Shown piece by piece: positions 56,046 through 64,000 of a stretch of DNA of 64,000 nt (positions within the stretch are counted from its first letter, which is position 1; each line of letters starts with the position of its first letter). Below the pieces are notes generated by a model. That model made no database searches. It saw only the letters and a list, made by a program, of their open reading frames with translations, and was not told the DNA's origin. Both the position numbers and the translations under genes were made by a program. Source of the stretch: an uncultured Clostridia bacterium (GTDB taxonomy: Bacteria; Bacillota; Clostridia; Lachnospirales; Lachnospiraceae); NCBI GenBank assembly GCA_946403295.1, contig CAMIZL010000009.1, forward strand, positions 1 to 64,000, given 5' to 3'.

Positions 56046-57476
56046 AATGTTAAGTTTTTTAACGATCGTATCGATCGTTTTTTCTGTCTCATCATCATTT
56101 TTTATTTTTTTCTCAACAGCTGCTATACCGTGAAGGATAGTTGCGTGATCTCTTTTAAAGATCTTTTCGAGATCTATGGTTGAGAGACTTGTATAACGTC
56201 TGGCGAGGAACATACATATCTGTCGCGGTATTACTATATATTTGTCTCTCTTGGTCGAAAGTATCTCTTCAACGGGAACCGAAAAATGTTCGCTGACGAT
56301 ATCGATAATGTATTCGGGAGAGATCGTCTTTTTCTGGTTGGGAAAAACGATATCCCGAAGTGCTTCTTCGGCAAGTTCAATGTTTATGGGAGTTCTTTTT
56401 ATACGTGACAGAGCTATAAGCTTTGTGAGAGCTCCTTCAAGCGAACGGATATTGGTAGTAATGCTCTCGGCTATGTAAGAAAGAACTTCGTCATCAACAT
56501 TAAGTTTAATATTTGATTCGTATTCTTTTATCTCAAGCTTTTTCTGAAGAATGGCCATCTTGGTTTCAAAGTCCGGTGCGGTAAGGTCGACGGTCAGTCC
56601 GCATTCGAATCTTGATCTGAGTCTTTCTTCAAGATTGTTGAAATCTCTCGGAGGCTTATCGGATGAAATTACTATCTGTTTCTTTGCCTCATAAAGATAA
56701 TTAAACGTATGGAAGAATTCTTCCTGTGTACGATCTTTTCCTATTATAAACTGGATATCGTCTATAAGAAGAACGTCGATGTTTCTGTATTTTTCACGGA
56801 AATCGGCAGGTGCCACACTACCGTGACGGATGGCTTCAACGAGTTCGTTCATGAAAACTTCGCTTGTTACGTACATGATCTTCAGCGAAGGAGTGTTTTC
56901 AAGAATGAAATGAGCTATCGAATGCATAAGGTGTGTTTTACCGAGTCCGGGATCACCGTAGATGTAGAGGGGATTGTAATACTCACCCGGTGCTTCGGCA
57001 ACCTTTAATGCGGCCGCATGAACAAGCGAATTGCTTCCCGAAACGACGAAATTATCAAATGTATAATCCGGATTGAGTTTAAGACCGAGAAGCGATGACG
57101 ATCTGACGGTCTGTTCGGGAAGACGCGCGGTTCTTTCGGGCGCAGGTTCATCACCGACGATGTCGATGTTGATTTCTTCGTCGATGATCTCTTCTATTGC
57201 ATTTTTGATAAATGCGCCGTATTTGTTTTTAATGAATGTGAGATTGGATCCGATCGAAGGATCCGAAGAAAAGAGAATAACAAGGTCATCCCTTACATCC
57301 TTGACCTTGAGATTTTTAAGCCATGTATTGAAGGATACTTTTGTGATATTAAACTGAGTGCGTAAAAACTCAAGAATCTCATCCCATCTGTCAATGAGTA
57401 ATTCCTTCGATATAGCCGCATTTTCGAATGCAGCTGTTTCCTTGCCGCATACATCACTGTATGAATCAAGTTTCAT
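56043..57476 (-). CDS. dnaA: Chromosomal replication initiator DnaA
   Basis: 477 residues. Domain I begins at about residue 28 after a longer than usual N-terminus. The AAA+ domain has GDPGLGKTHL and 'VLLIDDIQFI', then sensor motifs 'RLRSRFECGLTVDL'. Domain IV ends with the DNA-binding 'FKRDHATILHGI'. It unwinds oriC and opens replication. The N-terminal ~25 residues could be an over-extended start, but AAAGAGAG precedes this ATG. Confidence 0.98.
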   Translation of the reverse strand: MKLDSYSDVCGKETAAFENAAISKELLIDRWDEILEFLRTQFNITKVSFNTWLKNLKVKDVRDDLVILFSSDPSIGSNLTFIKNKYGAFIKNAIEEIIDEEINIDIVGDEPAPERTARLPEQTVRSSSLLGLKLNPDYTFDNFVVSGSNSLVHAAALKVAEAPGEYYNPLYIYGDPGLGKTHLMHSIAHFILENTPSLKIMYVTSEVFMNELVEAIRHGSVAPADFREKYRNIDVLLIDDIQFIIGKDRTQEEFFHTFNYLYEAKKQIVISSDKPPRDFNNLEERLRSRFECGLTVDLTAPDFETKMAILQKKLEIKEYESNIKLNVDDEVLSYIAESITTNIRSLEGALTKLIALSRIKRTPINIELAEEALRDIVFPNQKKTISPEYIIDIVSEHFSVPVEEILSTKRDKYIVIPRQICMFLARRYTSLSTIDLEKIFKRDHATILHGIAAVEKKIKNDDETEKTIDTIVKKLNI

Positions 57477-57575
57477 GGCGTTCTCTCTTTCAATTTCTTA
57501 GTCATCAAAAAACCTTTATTAATAAGGAAGAAATTTGTTCGGAATCAATAAAGGCCGAAAAATCCCAACATTAGT

Positions 57576-57604
57576 ATTTTATAACATGTGTGGCATTTTT
57601 TCAA
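57576..57604 (-). promoter_or_regulatory. Promoter of dnaA
   Basis: Minus strand TTGAAA (57599-57604), 17-bp spacer, TAAAAT (57576-57581), 100 bp before the dnaA ATG. Confidence 0.65.
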
Positions 57605-57631
57605 GAAAGAACGGACGTTACTTTTTCAATT

Positions 57632-57675
57632 TTATCAACATCGGATATCAACATATCCACAAAAATTGTGGAAAA
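57632..57675. promoter_or_regulatory. DnaA-box cluster upstream of dnaA (oriC candidate)
   Basis: TTATCAACA (57632), ATATCAACA (57645), ATATCCACA (57653) and, inverted, TTTTCCACA (57667-57675), in AT-rich DNA between divergent dnaA and rpmH. The last two form a TCCACAA-AAA-TTGTGGA dyad. The interval 57477-57782 has no gene. Confidence 0.7.
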
Positions 57676-57692
57676 CTTTAGGATACTTGTGC

Positions 57693-57721
57693 TTGACTAT
57701 TTACTCACCTCTCAATATAAT
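57693..57721 (+). promoter_or_regulatory. Promoter of the rpmH operon
   Basis: TTGACT (57693-57698), 17-bp spacer, TATAAT (57716-57721); a 60-nt leader follows with AGGAGGTG before rpmH. Confidence 0.85.
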
Positions 57722-57782
57722 GGTACTGCTGTGTAAATTCGCAAAAAATTTACTTTTGATATTAAAGAGGAGGTGAATATAG

Positions 57783-57917
57783 ATGAAAATGACATTCCAG
57801 CCTAAGAAAAGGCAGAGAGCAGTTGAGCATGGTTTCAGAAAGAGAATGAGCACTAAGAACGGCAGAAAGGTATTGGCTGCCAGAAGAGCAAAGGGCAGAC
57901 ATAAATTAACAGCCTAG
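57783..57917 (+). CDS. rpmH: 50S ribosomal protein L34
   Basis: 44 residues, highly basic: begins [12 protein letters not shown], contains HGFRKRMST and ends GRHKLTA. This is the full normal length of L34. AGGAGGTG lies 8 nt upstream. First gene of the rpmH-rnpA-yidD-yidC-jag operon. Confidence 0.98.
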   Translation: MKMTFQPKKRQRAVEHGFRKRMSTKNGRKVLAARRAKGRHKLTA

Positions 57918-57961
57918 GTCGCATTTATGTGGCCTTTTCTTCTGTTGAGGAAGGGGTGCAG

Positions 57962-58306
57962 ATGTCTGCAGTAATCACGTTAAAGAGCCGTTTTGATTTT
58001 GACAACGTATATCAAAACGGCAGGTCGTGCGCAAACCGACTGCTTATCATGTACATAATACCGAACGGTATGTCTGTTGACAGATACGGACTGGTCGTGA
58101 GTAAGAAGGTCGGTAACAGCGTAATAAGACACAGAGCAAGAAGACTCATGAAGGAGTCTGCAAGATTGACGGGTCGCATAGGAGAAAAAGGATATGATAT
58201 CGTCCTTGTTGCGCGACCGGGAATACGGGATAAAAAAATGGCGGAAGTTGATGAAGCGTTTCATCATCTCCTGACGATCATGAGGCACAGAAAGCCGGGA
58301 CGGTAG
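57962..58306 (+). CDS. rnpA: Ribonuclease P protein component
   Basis: 114 residues from the ATG behind GAGGAAGGGG; a GTG 33 nt earlier is in frame but lacks a site. Family signature: 'FDFDNVYQNGRS', 'GLVVSKKVGNSVIRHRARRLMKES' (the RNR motif region), then 'YDIVLVARPG'. It binds the 5' leader of pre-tRNAs together with RNase P RNA. Confidence 0.96.
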   Translation: MSAVITLKSRFDFDNVYQNGRSCANRLLIMYIIPNGMSVDRYGLVVSKKVGNSVIRHRARRLMKESARLTGRIGEKGYDIVLVARPGIRDKKMAEVDEAFHHLLTIMRHRKPGR

Positions 58307-58334
58307 CGGTCCGTCCTTATAATCAGCACAGCAC

Positions 58335-58547
58335 ATGAAGAGAATATTAATACGATTTGTCAGGTTTTATCAAAAACGGATCTCTCCACTTAAGAAAAGA
58401 GGTTCTTGTATTTATATCCCAACCTGTTCCCAATATGCTCTGGAGGCCCTGGAAAAATACGGGGCGGTTAAAGGTACATGGCTCGCGATAAAAAGGATTT
58501 CGCGATGTCATCCTTTTGCAAAAGGGGGATTTGATCCCTTACGATAA
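58335..58547 (+). CDS. yidD: Membrane protein insertion efficiency factor YidD
   Basis: 70 residues. Diagnostic 'FYQKRISPL', '[19 protein letters not shown]' and '[15 protein letters not shown]'. An amphipathic N-terminal helix places it at the inner face of the membrane, aiding YidC. It sits between rnpA and yidC as in most bacteria. Confidence 0.96.
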   Translation: MKRILIRFVRFYQKRISPLKKRGSCIYIPTCSQYALEALEKYGAVKGTWLAIKRISRCHPFAKGGFDPLR

Positions 58548-58594
58548 GATTTGAAAACCCGGTACCATGACAGGTATTGGGCGAGGAGGCTGAT

Positions 58595-60052
58595 TTGGGC
58601 TCAATATTATTGGCTACATCTACATGTTTTGGTTGTAACTCCGGTCCTTTTAAGTGGATCATGGATTTTATGGGATTGATCCTTAATTGGATATTCCAGT
58701 TTGTTAACCTTTTCGGGATTCAGAACATAGCGCTCTGTATCTTCTTGTTTACGTTCGTTACAAAGATGCTTATGCTTCCTTTGACGATCAAACAGCAGAA
58801 GTACACGAGACTTCAAAAAAGGATGTCGCCTGAGCTTACTGAGATCCAGAAGAAATATAAAGGTAAGAAAGACGAAGAATCGTTAAGACGTCAGCAGGCA
58901 GAAACATCGGCAGTATATGCGAAATACGGCACCAGCCCCATGGGAGGATGTCTTCCTTTGCTTATCACTTTGCCTATAATGCTTGCTCTTTACCAGGTAA
59001 TCTACAATATTCCTTCTTACGTTGATCAGATAGGTGATCTTTACAATCAGATCGCAAATGCGATCCAGGGTATTTCGACGGATGCTTCTCTTATTGCCAC
59101 CAACATGGATACATTCGTTGCATCTGCGATGGGTAACGGTTCTCAGACTGTTCCTTCGCTTGTGGAAGTCGGAAAAACGATTGTTGCGGGATCACCCGAA
59201 TATACTTCTTCGATAGTAGATATTCTCGTTAAATTCACGGGAAGCAATTGGGACGCATTTTTCGCGGACGGTTTCTTCAGCACACTTGCAACACCTGCAA
59301 ATCTTGCAGCAAGGGATGCGATCCTTTCGGCAAACAGCCTTTTCGGTCTGAGCATTCTCGATACTCCGGTTGCAAGCGCCTGGTATGCTTATCTTGTTCC
59401 CGTTCTTGCGGCTGCTACCCAGTTTATTCAGGGTAAACTTCAGTCAGTCGCTACACCGAATAACGATCCCAATAATCCCGCAGCAAGTACCGGCAAGGCC
59501 ATGACAACGATATTCCCCATCATGTCAGGTGTATTCTGTCTCATGTTCCCTATCGGTATTGGTCTTTATTGGATAGCATCTGCATTATTTACTATCGTTC
59601 AGACACTCTTCATCAACAAATACCTTGACAGAGTCGGCATTGACGATCTTATCGAAAGAAATCAGGCTAAAAATGCCAAAAAGAATGAAAAGCTCGGCAT
59701 AAAACATGATGATAAAATGGCAGCTGTTGCCCGTACAAACACAAAAGCCGTTACGGCGGACAATGTTCGTTCTATAGCTACGACCGACAATTCAGCATAC
59801 AAAAAGAACAAGAGTCGTAAATCAGTAGGCGGTTCCGATTACAAGAAGAGCCCCGTATCATATAAAGCAAGCAGCATTGCCGCAAATGCCAATCTTCTTC
59901 TTCGCAACATGGAAGACGATCATGATGAAGAAGAGAAGAAGGATATCGTAAACGATGTCGATAAAGCCATTGAAAATGTTGATAAAGTAGAATTCAATGA
60001 CACCGAGATTTCATCCTCCGATAATGCAAAAGAGAACGACAAGCAGGATTGA
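58595..60052 (+). CDS. yidC: Membrane protein insertase YidC/OxaI
   Basis: 485 residues from a TTG start (58595-58597) 5 nt after GAGGAGG. A TTG 18 nt earlier is in frame but would start before that site. Five membrane segments, with the insertase core 'KMLMLPLTIKQQKYTRLQKRMSPEL' and 'YGTSPMGGCLPLLITLPIMLALYQVIY'. The loop between segments 2 and 3 is longer than in Bacillus SpoIIIJ, and the C-terminal ~130 residues are a charged, low-complexity cytosolic tail that can contact ribosomes. Confidence 0.95.
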   Translation: MGSILLATSTCFGCNSGPFKWIMDFMGLILNWIFQFVNLFGIQNIALCIFLFTFVTKMLMLPLTIKQQKYTRLQKRMSPELTEIQKKYKGKKDEESLRRQQAETSAVYAKYGTSPMGGCLPLLITLPIMLALYQVIYNIPSYVDQIGDLYNQIANAIQGISTDASLIATNMDTFVASAMGNGSQTVPSLVEVGKTIVAGSPEYTSSIVDILVKFTGSNWDAFFADGFFSTLATPANLAARDAILSANSLFGLSILDTPVASAWYAYLVPVLAAATQFIQGKLQSVATPNNDPNNPAASTGKAMTTIFPIMSGVFCLMFPIGIGLYWIASALFTIVQTLFINKYLDRVGIDDLIERNQAKNAKKNEKLGIKHDDKMAAVARTNTKAVTADNVRSIATTDNSAYKKNKSRKSVGGSDYKKSPVSYKASSIAANANLLLRNMEDDHDEEEKKDIVNDVDKAIENVDKVEFNDTEISSSDNAKENDKQD

Positions 60053-60071
60053 CAGCAAGAGGAGCAAAGAG

Positions 60072-60926
60072 ATGAATGAATATAAAGAATTCAGCGGTAA
60101 GACCGTTGAAGAAGCAATGGAACTTGCACAGCAGGAATTTGCATGTGGTTCGGACAGACTTGAATTTGAAGTAATTGAAAAAGAAAGCAGCGGTTTCCTT
60201 GGACTTCGTTCCAAGCCCGCTCGTATAAACGCAAGGGTTAAGTATGTTTCACCCGAAGAAACGGCTTGTGAATTCGTTAAGAAGATCCTCGGATGCATGA
60301 GCATCGACGCAGGTGTTTCCGCAACACTCAGCGAAGACGGAAGCGAACTTTCCGTTCAGATCGACGGCGAAGACATGGCAGTTCTTATCGGTAAGCGCGG
60401 CCAGACACTTGATTGTTTCCAGTACCTTGTAAGCCTCGTTGTAAATAAGGCTTCGGGTTCATATATCAAGGTTAAGCTTGATACAGAGAATTACCGCGCA
60501 AGACGTAAGGACACATTGGAAAACCTTGCAAAGAATATCGCAGTAAGAGTAAAGAAAACACATAAGCCCGTTTCGCTCGAGCCTATGAATCCTTACGAAA
60601 GAAGAGTTATTCATTCCGCTCTTCAGAATGATAAATTTGTTGAGACACACAGTGAAGGCGACGAGCCTTTCCGTAAAGTGGTTGTTACTCCCAAGAAGGG
60701 CGTTGTTTATGAGAACAGAAAGAACAATCGCTTCGGCGGCGGAAACAGACGCGGCGGTTTTGATCGTAAGCGCCCTATAAGCAGCAAAGAGTTCCATAAG
60801 AAGTACGGAGCCGACACAAAGGATTACAGCACCGATTATAAAAAAGATTATGCTGCATATCTTGAATCAAAGGCAGCAGCTAAGGCTGCGGCTGCGGAGA
60901 ACAATGAAGGCGGATCTCAGGATTAA
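60072..60926 (+). CDS. jag: RNA-binding protein Jag (KhpB)
   Basis: 284 residues from the ATG behind AGAGGAG. Jag_N domain ('KEFSGKTVEEAMELAQQEF', ~1-50), KH domain ('VLIGKRGQTLDCFQYLVSLVVNK', ~85-165) and R3H domain ('ERRVIHSALQNDKFVETHSEGDEPFRKVVVTPK', ~180-215). A Gly/Arg-rich and Lys/Asp/Tyr tail follows. KhpB binds small RNAs and mRNAs and influences cell elongation in Gram-positive bacteria. Confidence 0.95.
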   Translation: MNEYKEFSGKTVEEAMELAQQEFACGSDRLEFEVIEKESSGFLGLRSKPARINARVKYVSPEETACEFVKKILGCMSIDAGVSATLSEDGSELSVQIDGEDMAVLIGKRGQTLDCFQYLVSLVVNKASGSYIKVKLDTENYRARRKDTLENLAKNIAVRVKKTHKPVSLEPMNPYERRVIHSALQNDKFVETHSEGDEPFRKVVVTPKKGVVYENRKNNRFGGGNRRGGFDRKRPISSKEFHKKYGADTKDYSTDYKKDYAAYLESKAAAKAAAAENNEGGSQD

Positions 60927-60952
60927 TACTTTCTGATGTTTTGAATTTTAAC

Positions 60953-60990
60953 AGCGGGTTTATTTGATATAGACCCGCTTTGTTCTATTA
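60953..60990 (+). terminator. Possible weak terminator after jag
   Basis: 7-bp stem AGCGGGT/ACCCGCT, followed by TTGTTCTATT. Read-through to mnmE is likely. The interval 60927-61095 has no gene. Confidence 0.5.
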
Positions 60991-61095
60991 TAGATGGGAC
61001 GGAGCGACAGGCATTGCATAAGCATTTCTTCGCGGATTGCGGGTGCAGGTACTGAAGCGGTATGTAGTCCGCGTTTAAAGAGGAGGTGACCACGT

Positions 61096-62484
61096 GTGTA
61101 TACAGGTGATACAATTGCCGCAATAGCGACAGCGCTTTCGCCGGCAGGCATAAACATTATCCGTATCAGCGGAGAACATGCATTTCAGGTCACTTCTTCT
61201 CTCTTTCGTTCCGCACGCGGCAAGGACTTTGATAAGATCCCTTCCGGTACGGTAAATTACGGTTTTATCGAATATCAGGGCGAAGTCATCGATGAAGTTA
61301 TGATGCTTAAGATGGCCGCACCTCATACTTATACACGTGAAGATGTCACCGAGATCCATACGCACGGTGGGATCCTTGTTACGAAAAAGGTTCTCGAAGC
61401 CGTTCTTTCTTCGGGTGCAAGGCTTGCGGAAAGCGGCGAGTTTACGAAACGAGCGTTCCTTAACGGCAGAATCGATCTTTCACAGGCCGAAGCCGTCATG
61501 GATATCATCGGTTCGGGCAGTGACATTGCGCGTCGTAATTCCATGAAACAGCTCCGCGGTGACCTAAGAGCCATCATTGAGCGTATCAGGGAAAGTATCA
61601 TTTTGGAGACGGCGCACATAGAAGCGGCTCTCGATGATCCCGAGCACATCAGCCTCGACGGATTTACCGAAAGTCTCCTTCCCAAGATCGATAGTCTTCT
61701 CACAGAATTACAGAAACTTGTGGATTCCTTTGATACGGGCAAGATAATAAAAGACGGTCTTAACGTCGTGATCGCGGGTAGACCGAATGCAGGCAAATCT
61801 TCTCTTCTCAATGCCCTTCTCAAAGAAGAAAGGGCTATTGTCACCTCGGTTGCGGGAACAACACGCGATACCATAAGCGAAAGTCTTGATATAGGCGGTC
61901 TTGTTCTTAATCTTACCGATACCGCGGGCATAAGGGAATCGGGAGATCTCGTGGAAAGTATCGGCATCGACCGTGCCAGAAAGGCGGCGGCAGACGCCCA
62001 GCTCATCCTTTATCTTATTGACAGTCCTCTCGGGATCACCGATGAAGACAGGGAAAACATCAAGTCCTTTAAAGACAAAAAGATCATATTGATATATAAC
62101 AAGGACGACCTTGTCGGGAGTAAAGAAGGTAATTCCTTACCGGGAGATGTCGGCGGGAGTTCAGAACCTGTTTCCCTTAGGATATCAGCGCTCACGGGAG
62201 ACGGAGTCGAAGCTTTAAAATCAACTATCAAGAACATGTTTTTATCCGGGTCCCTCGTTGCCGGACACGATATGATCATCACAAACGTTCGCCACGCCGG
62301 ACATATACGTGATGCGATAAGATCGCTTCAGCTTGTTCTTTCCGGAATAGAAAACGGTGTTGATGAAGATCTTTTGTCCATAGATCTTATGGATGCATAT
62401 AAATCACTTGGGATGGTCACCGGCGAGGAATATCGTGACGATCTGGCCGACAAGATCTTTTCTACGTTTTGTATGGGAAAATGA
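61096..62484 (+). CDS. mnmE: tRNA modification GTPase MnmE
   Basis: 462 residues from a GTG start, 9 nt after AGGAGG. It makes cmnm5-uridine at the tRNA wobble position with MnmG. N-terminal formyl-THF-binding domain ('TIAAIATALSPAGINIIRISG'), G domain with GRPNAGKSSL, 'TTRDT' and 'DTAG', 'NKDD', and the C-terminal FCMGK catalytic motif. All intact. Confidence 0.97.
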   Translation: MYTGDTIAAIATALSPAGINIIRISGEHAFQVTSSLFRSARGKDFDKIPSGTVNYGFIEYQGEVIDEVMMLKMAAPHTYTREDVTEIHTHGGILVTKKVLEAVLSSGARLAESGEFTKRAFLNGRIDLSQAEAVMDIIGSGSDIARRNSMKQLRGDLRAIIERIRESIILETAHIEAALDDPEHISLDGFTESLLPKIDSLLTELQKLVDSFDTGKIIKDGLNVVIAGRPNAGKSSLLNALLKEERAIVTSVAGTTRDTISESLDIGGLVLNLTDTAGIRESGDLVESIGIDRARKAAADAQLILYLIDSPLGITDEDRENIKSFKDKKIILIYNKDDLVGSKEGNSLPGDVGGSSEPVSLRISALTGDGVEALKSTIKNMFLSGSLVAGHDMIITNVRHAGHIRDAIRSLQLVLSGIENGVDEDLLSIDLMDAYKSLGMVTGEEYRDDLADKIFSTFCMGK

Positions 62485-62502
62485 CTTTTTTGAGGAAATA
62501 TT

Positions 62503-64000
62503 ATGATATACAAGGAACATGACATTATCGTTATCGGCGCCGGACATGCCGGTTGCGAGGCTGCTCTTGCGGGAGCACGCCTTGGTCTTTCCACGCTCAT
62601 TTTTACGATGAGTGTGGATAATATCGCGATGATGCCTTGTAATCCAAACATCGGCGGAACATCAAAAGGTCACCTTGTTCGTGAGGTCGACGCCCTTGGC
62701 GGAGAGATGGGCCGCAACATAGACAGAACGTTTATTCAATCAAGAATGCTTAATACCTCAAAGGGTCCTGCGGTCCAATCGCTCCGTGCCCAGGCAGACA
62801 AAAAGGATTACAGTGCTTCCATGAGAAAGGTCCTTGAGGAGACAAAAGGACTCACGATCAGACAGGACGAGGTTGTTGATATCCTTGTTGAAAACCCTGT
62901 TGAGAACGGTGTTGATAATAAGAGGAGAATCACCGGAGTACGCACAGTTTCAGGCAATATCTACCCTGCACGTGCCGTTATCTTATGCACAGGCGTTTAT
63001 CTTGATTCGCGCTGTATCTACGGCGAGGTTTCTGTTCCTTCCGGACCTTCGGGGCTTCCCAGAAGTGTAGGTCTGTCCGATTCACTTCGTGCCCTCGGAC
63101 TTCCTGTACGCAGGTTTAAAACGGGAACTCCCGCACGTATTGCCAAAAGCAGCATAGATTTTTCCAAGATGGAAGAACAGCAGGGAGACGAACATGTTGT
63201 GCCGTTTTCTTTTGAAAACATAGGTAAAGACATGGACAAGGACCAGGAATCCTGCTGGCTCACATACACAAATCTCGAGACACACAAGATCATTCGTGAA
63301 AACATAGACAGATCCCCACTCTACAACGGTAGAATAGAAGGCGTCGGTCCTCGTTACTGTCCTTCGATCGAGGATAAAGTCATGCGCTTTGCGGAGAAGG
63401 AACGCCATCAGGTTTTCATTGAACCCGAAGGTAAGTATACCGAAGAGATGTACATTTCGGGCATGTCGAGCAGTCTTCCCGAGGACGTTCAATACGCTAT
63501 GTATCGTTCCGTTCCGGGCCTTGAAAATGCCGTTATTGTTCGTAACGCCTATGCCATCGAATATGATTGCATTGACGCCCTTTGTTTAAAGCATACGCTC
63601 GAATGCAAAGATATATCCGGCCTTTACAGCGCGGGTCAGGCAAACGGCAGCTCCGGCTACGAAGAAGCCGCAGCCCAGGGAATCATTGCAGGTATCAATG
63701 CCGCACTTTCACTTCTTGGTAAAGAGCCGCTTGTTCTTGATCGTTCCGATGCATATATAGGTGTGCTGATCGACGATCTTGTTACCAAGAGTACTCCCGA
63801 ACCTTACAGAATGATGACATCGCGTGCCGAATACAGACTTCTTTTGCGTCAGGACAATGCCGATCTGAGACTTGCCGATTACGGACACAGGGTTGGACTT
63901 CTTTCAGACGAGAGATATGAGGATGTTTGCTATAAGCGTTCGCTTATCGAATCCGAGATCGAAAGGGTTAAGACAGTCGGAGTATCTTCTTCCGCAGAAG
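62503..64000 (+). CDS. mnmG: tRNA uridine 5-carboxymethylaminomethyl modification enzyme MnmG (3' end outside window)
   Basis: The ATG at 62503 is behind TGAGGAAAT, 18 bp after the mnmE stop. The frame is open to the right edge (499 codons of about 625). FAD-binding [17 protein letters not shown] at the N-terminus, '[24 protein letters not shown]', 'DSRCIYGEV' and '[17 protein letters not shown]' are diagnostic of MnmG/GidA. It is the FAD/NADH partner of MnmE. Confidence 0.97.
   Translation, partial: MIYKEHDIIVIGAGHAGCEAALAGARLGLSTLIFTMSVDNIAMMPCNPNIGGTSKGHLVREVDALGGEMGRNIDRTFIQSRMLNTSKGPAVQSLRAQADKKDYSASMRKVLEETKGLTIRQDEVVDILVENPVENGVDNKRRITGVRTVSGNIYPARAVILCTGVYLDSRCIYGEVSVPSGPSGLPRSVGLSDSLRALGLPVRRFKTGTPARIAKSSIDFSKMEEQQGDEHVVPFSFENIGKDMDKDQESCWLTYTNLETHKIIRENIDRSPLYNGRIEGVGPRYCPSIEDKVMRFAEKERHQVFIEPEGKYTEEMYISGMSSSLPEDVQYAMYRSVPGLENAVIVRNAYAIEYDCIDALCLKHTLECKDISGLYSAGQANGSSGYEEAAAQGIIAGINAALSLLGKEPLVLDRSDAYIGVLIDDLVTKSTPEPYRMMTSRAEYRLLLRQDNADLRLADYGHRVGLLSDERYEDVCYKRSLIESEIERVKTVGVSSSAE

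Overview
The window looks like a chromosomal segment of a low-to-mid-GC Gram-positive bacterium of the class Clostridia, most like Lachnospiraceae. This is an inference from gene content, with no database search. The supports are AGGAGG-type ribosome binding sites, TTGACA/TATAAT promoters, a large SRP RNA with an Alu domain, a fused acetaldehyde/alcohol dehydrogenase, M56/BlaI regulation, and the origin order rpmH-rnpA-yidD-yidC-jag-mnmE-mnmG facing dnaA-dnaN-yaaA-recF-gyrB-gyrA. The replication origin lies near 56.0-57.7 kb. Most genes left of it are on the minus strand and all genes right of it are on the plus strand, so both arms are mostly co-oriented with replication. Head-on exceptions are at 11.7-13.7, 25.7-31.0 and 32.9-39.5 kb.

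Layout. 1-7 kb: a cut lipoprotein with 11-residue repeats, a lipoprotein serpin, a nitroreductase, phosphopentomutase, and a membrane-anchored protein ending in a C39-like domain without a catalytic Cys. 6.8-11.5 kb: an operon of a DUF362 protein, AdhE with a histone-H1-like tail, and an APH-fold kinase whose start overlaps the adhE stop. 11.7-19.2 kb: an HD-GYP protein, a small Ig-like protein, then a minus-strand group of a cyclic-nucleotide-binding-domain protein, a 36-bp tandem repeat, an orphan ABC ATPase and a TPR/acidic/degenerate AAA+ protein. 19.3-25.5 kb: two related small anchored proteins, the SRP RNA, a two-component system, a DUF4342 protein and two dTDP-rhamnose genes. 25.7-31 kb: a MATE transporter, a YfbK-type VWA lipoprotein and a hybrid histidine kinase whose ATP-binding domain looks dead. 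31-36.6 kb: hexuronate/xylan catabolism (GH39 xylosidase, KDPG aldolase with a VOC-like tail, KDG kinase, uronate isomerase). 36.8-39.5 kb: HIT protein, malic enzyme, glutamate racemase. 39.7-43.3 kb: DUF1934 and TetR genes, then a pentulose kinase with ribulose-phosphate epimerase. 43.4-47.1 kb: a BlaI/M56 system with a non-PBP sensor and two unknown membrane proteins. 47.1-48.5 kb: VanZ and a lone class I fumarate hydratase alpha subunit. 48.8-64 kb: the origin region.

The most unusual item is a 128-bp non-coding element present as two identical copies in opposite orientation (29161-29288 and 39490-39617), flanking 10.2 kb. Both copies start in the T-run of an intrinsic terminator, in the same orientation relative to it, and continue with GTGCG. 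That matches the insertion logic and 5' boundary of group IIC introns, but the element is far too short to be a complete intron and has no convincing domain V. Other structure worth attention: a 38-bp tandem repeat plus a double-stem hairpin behind gyrA, a perfect 18-bp inverted repeat that competes with a terminator before the VWA gene, and an operator-like repeat inside the blaI promoter.
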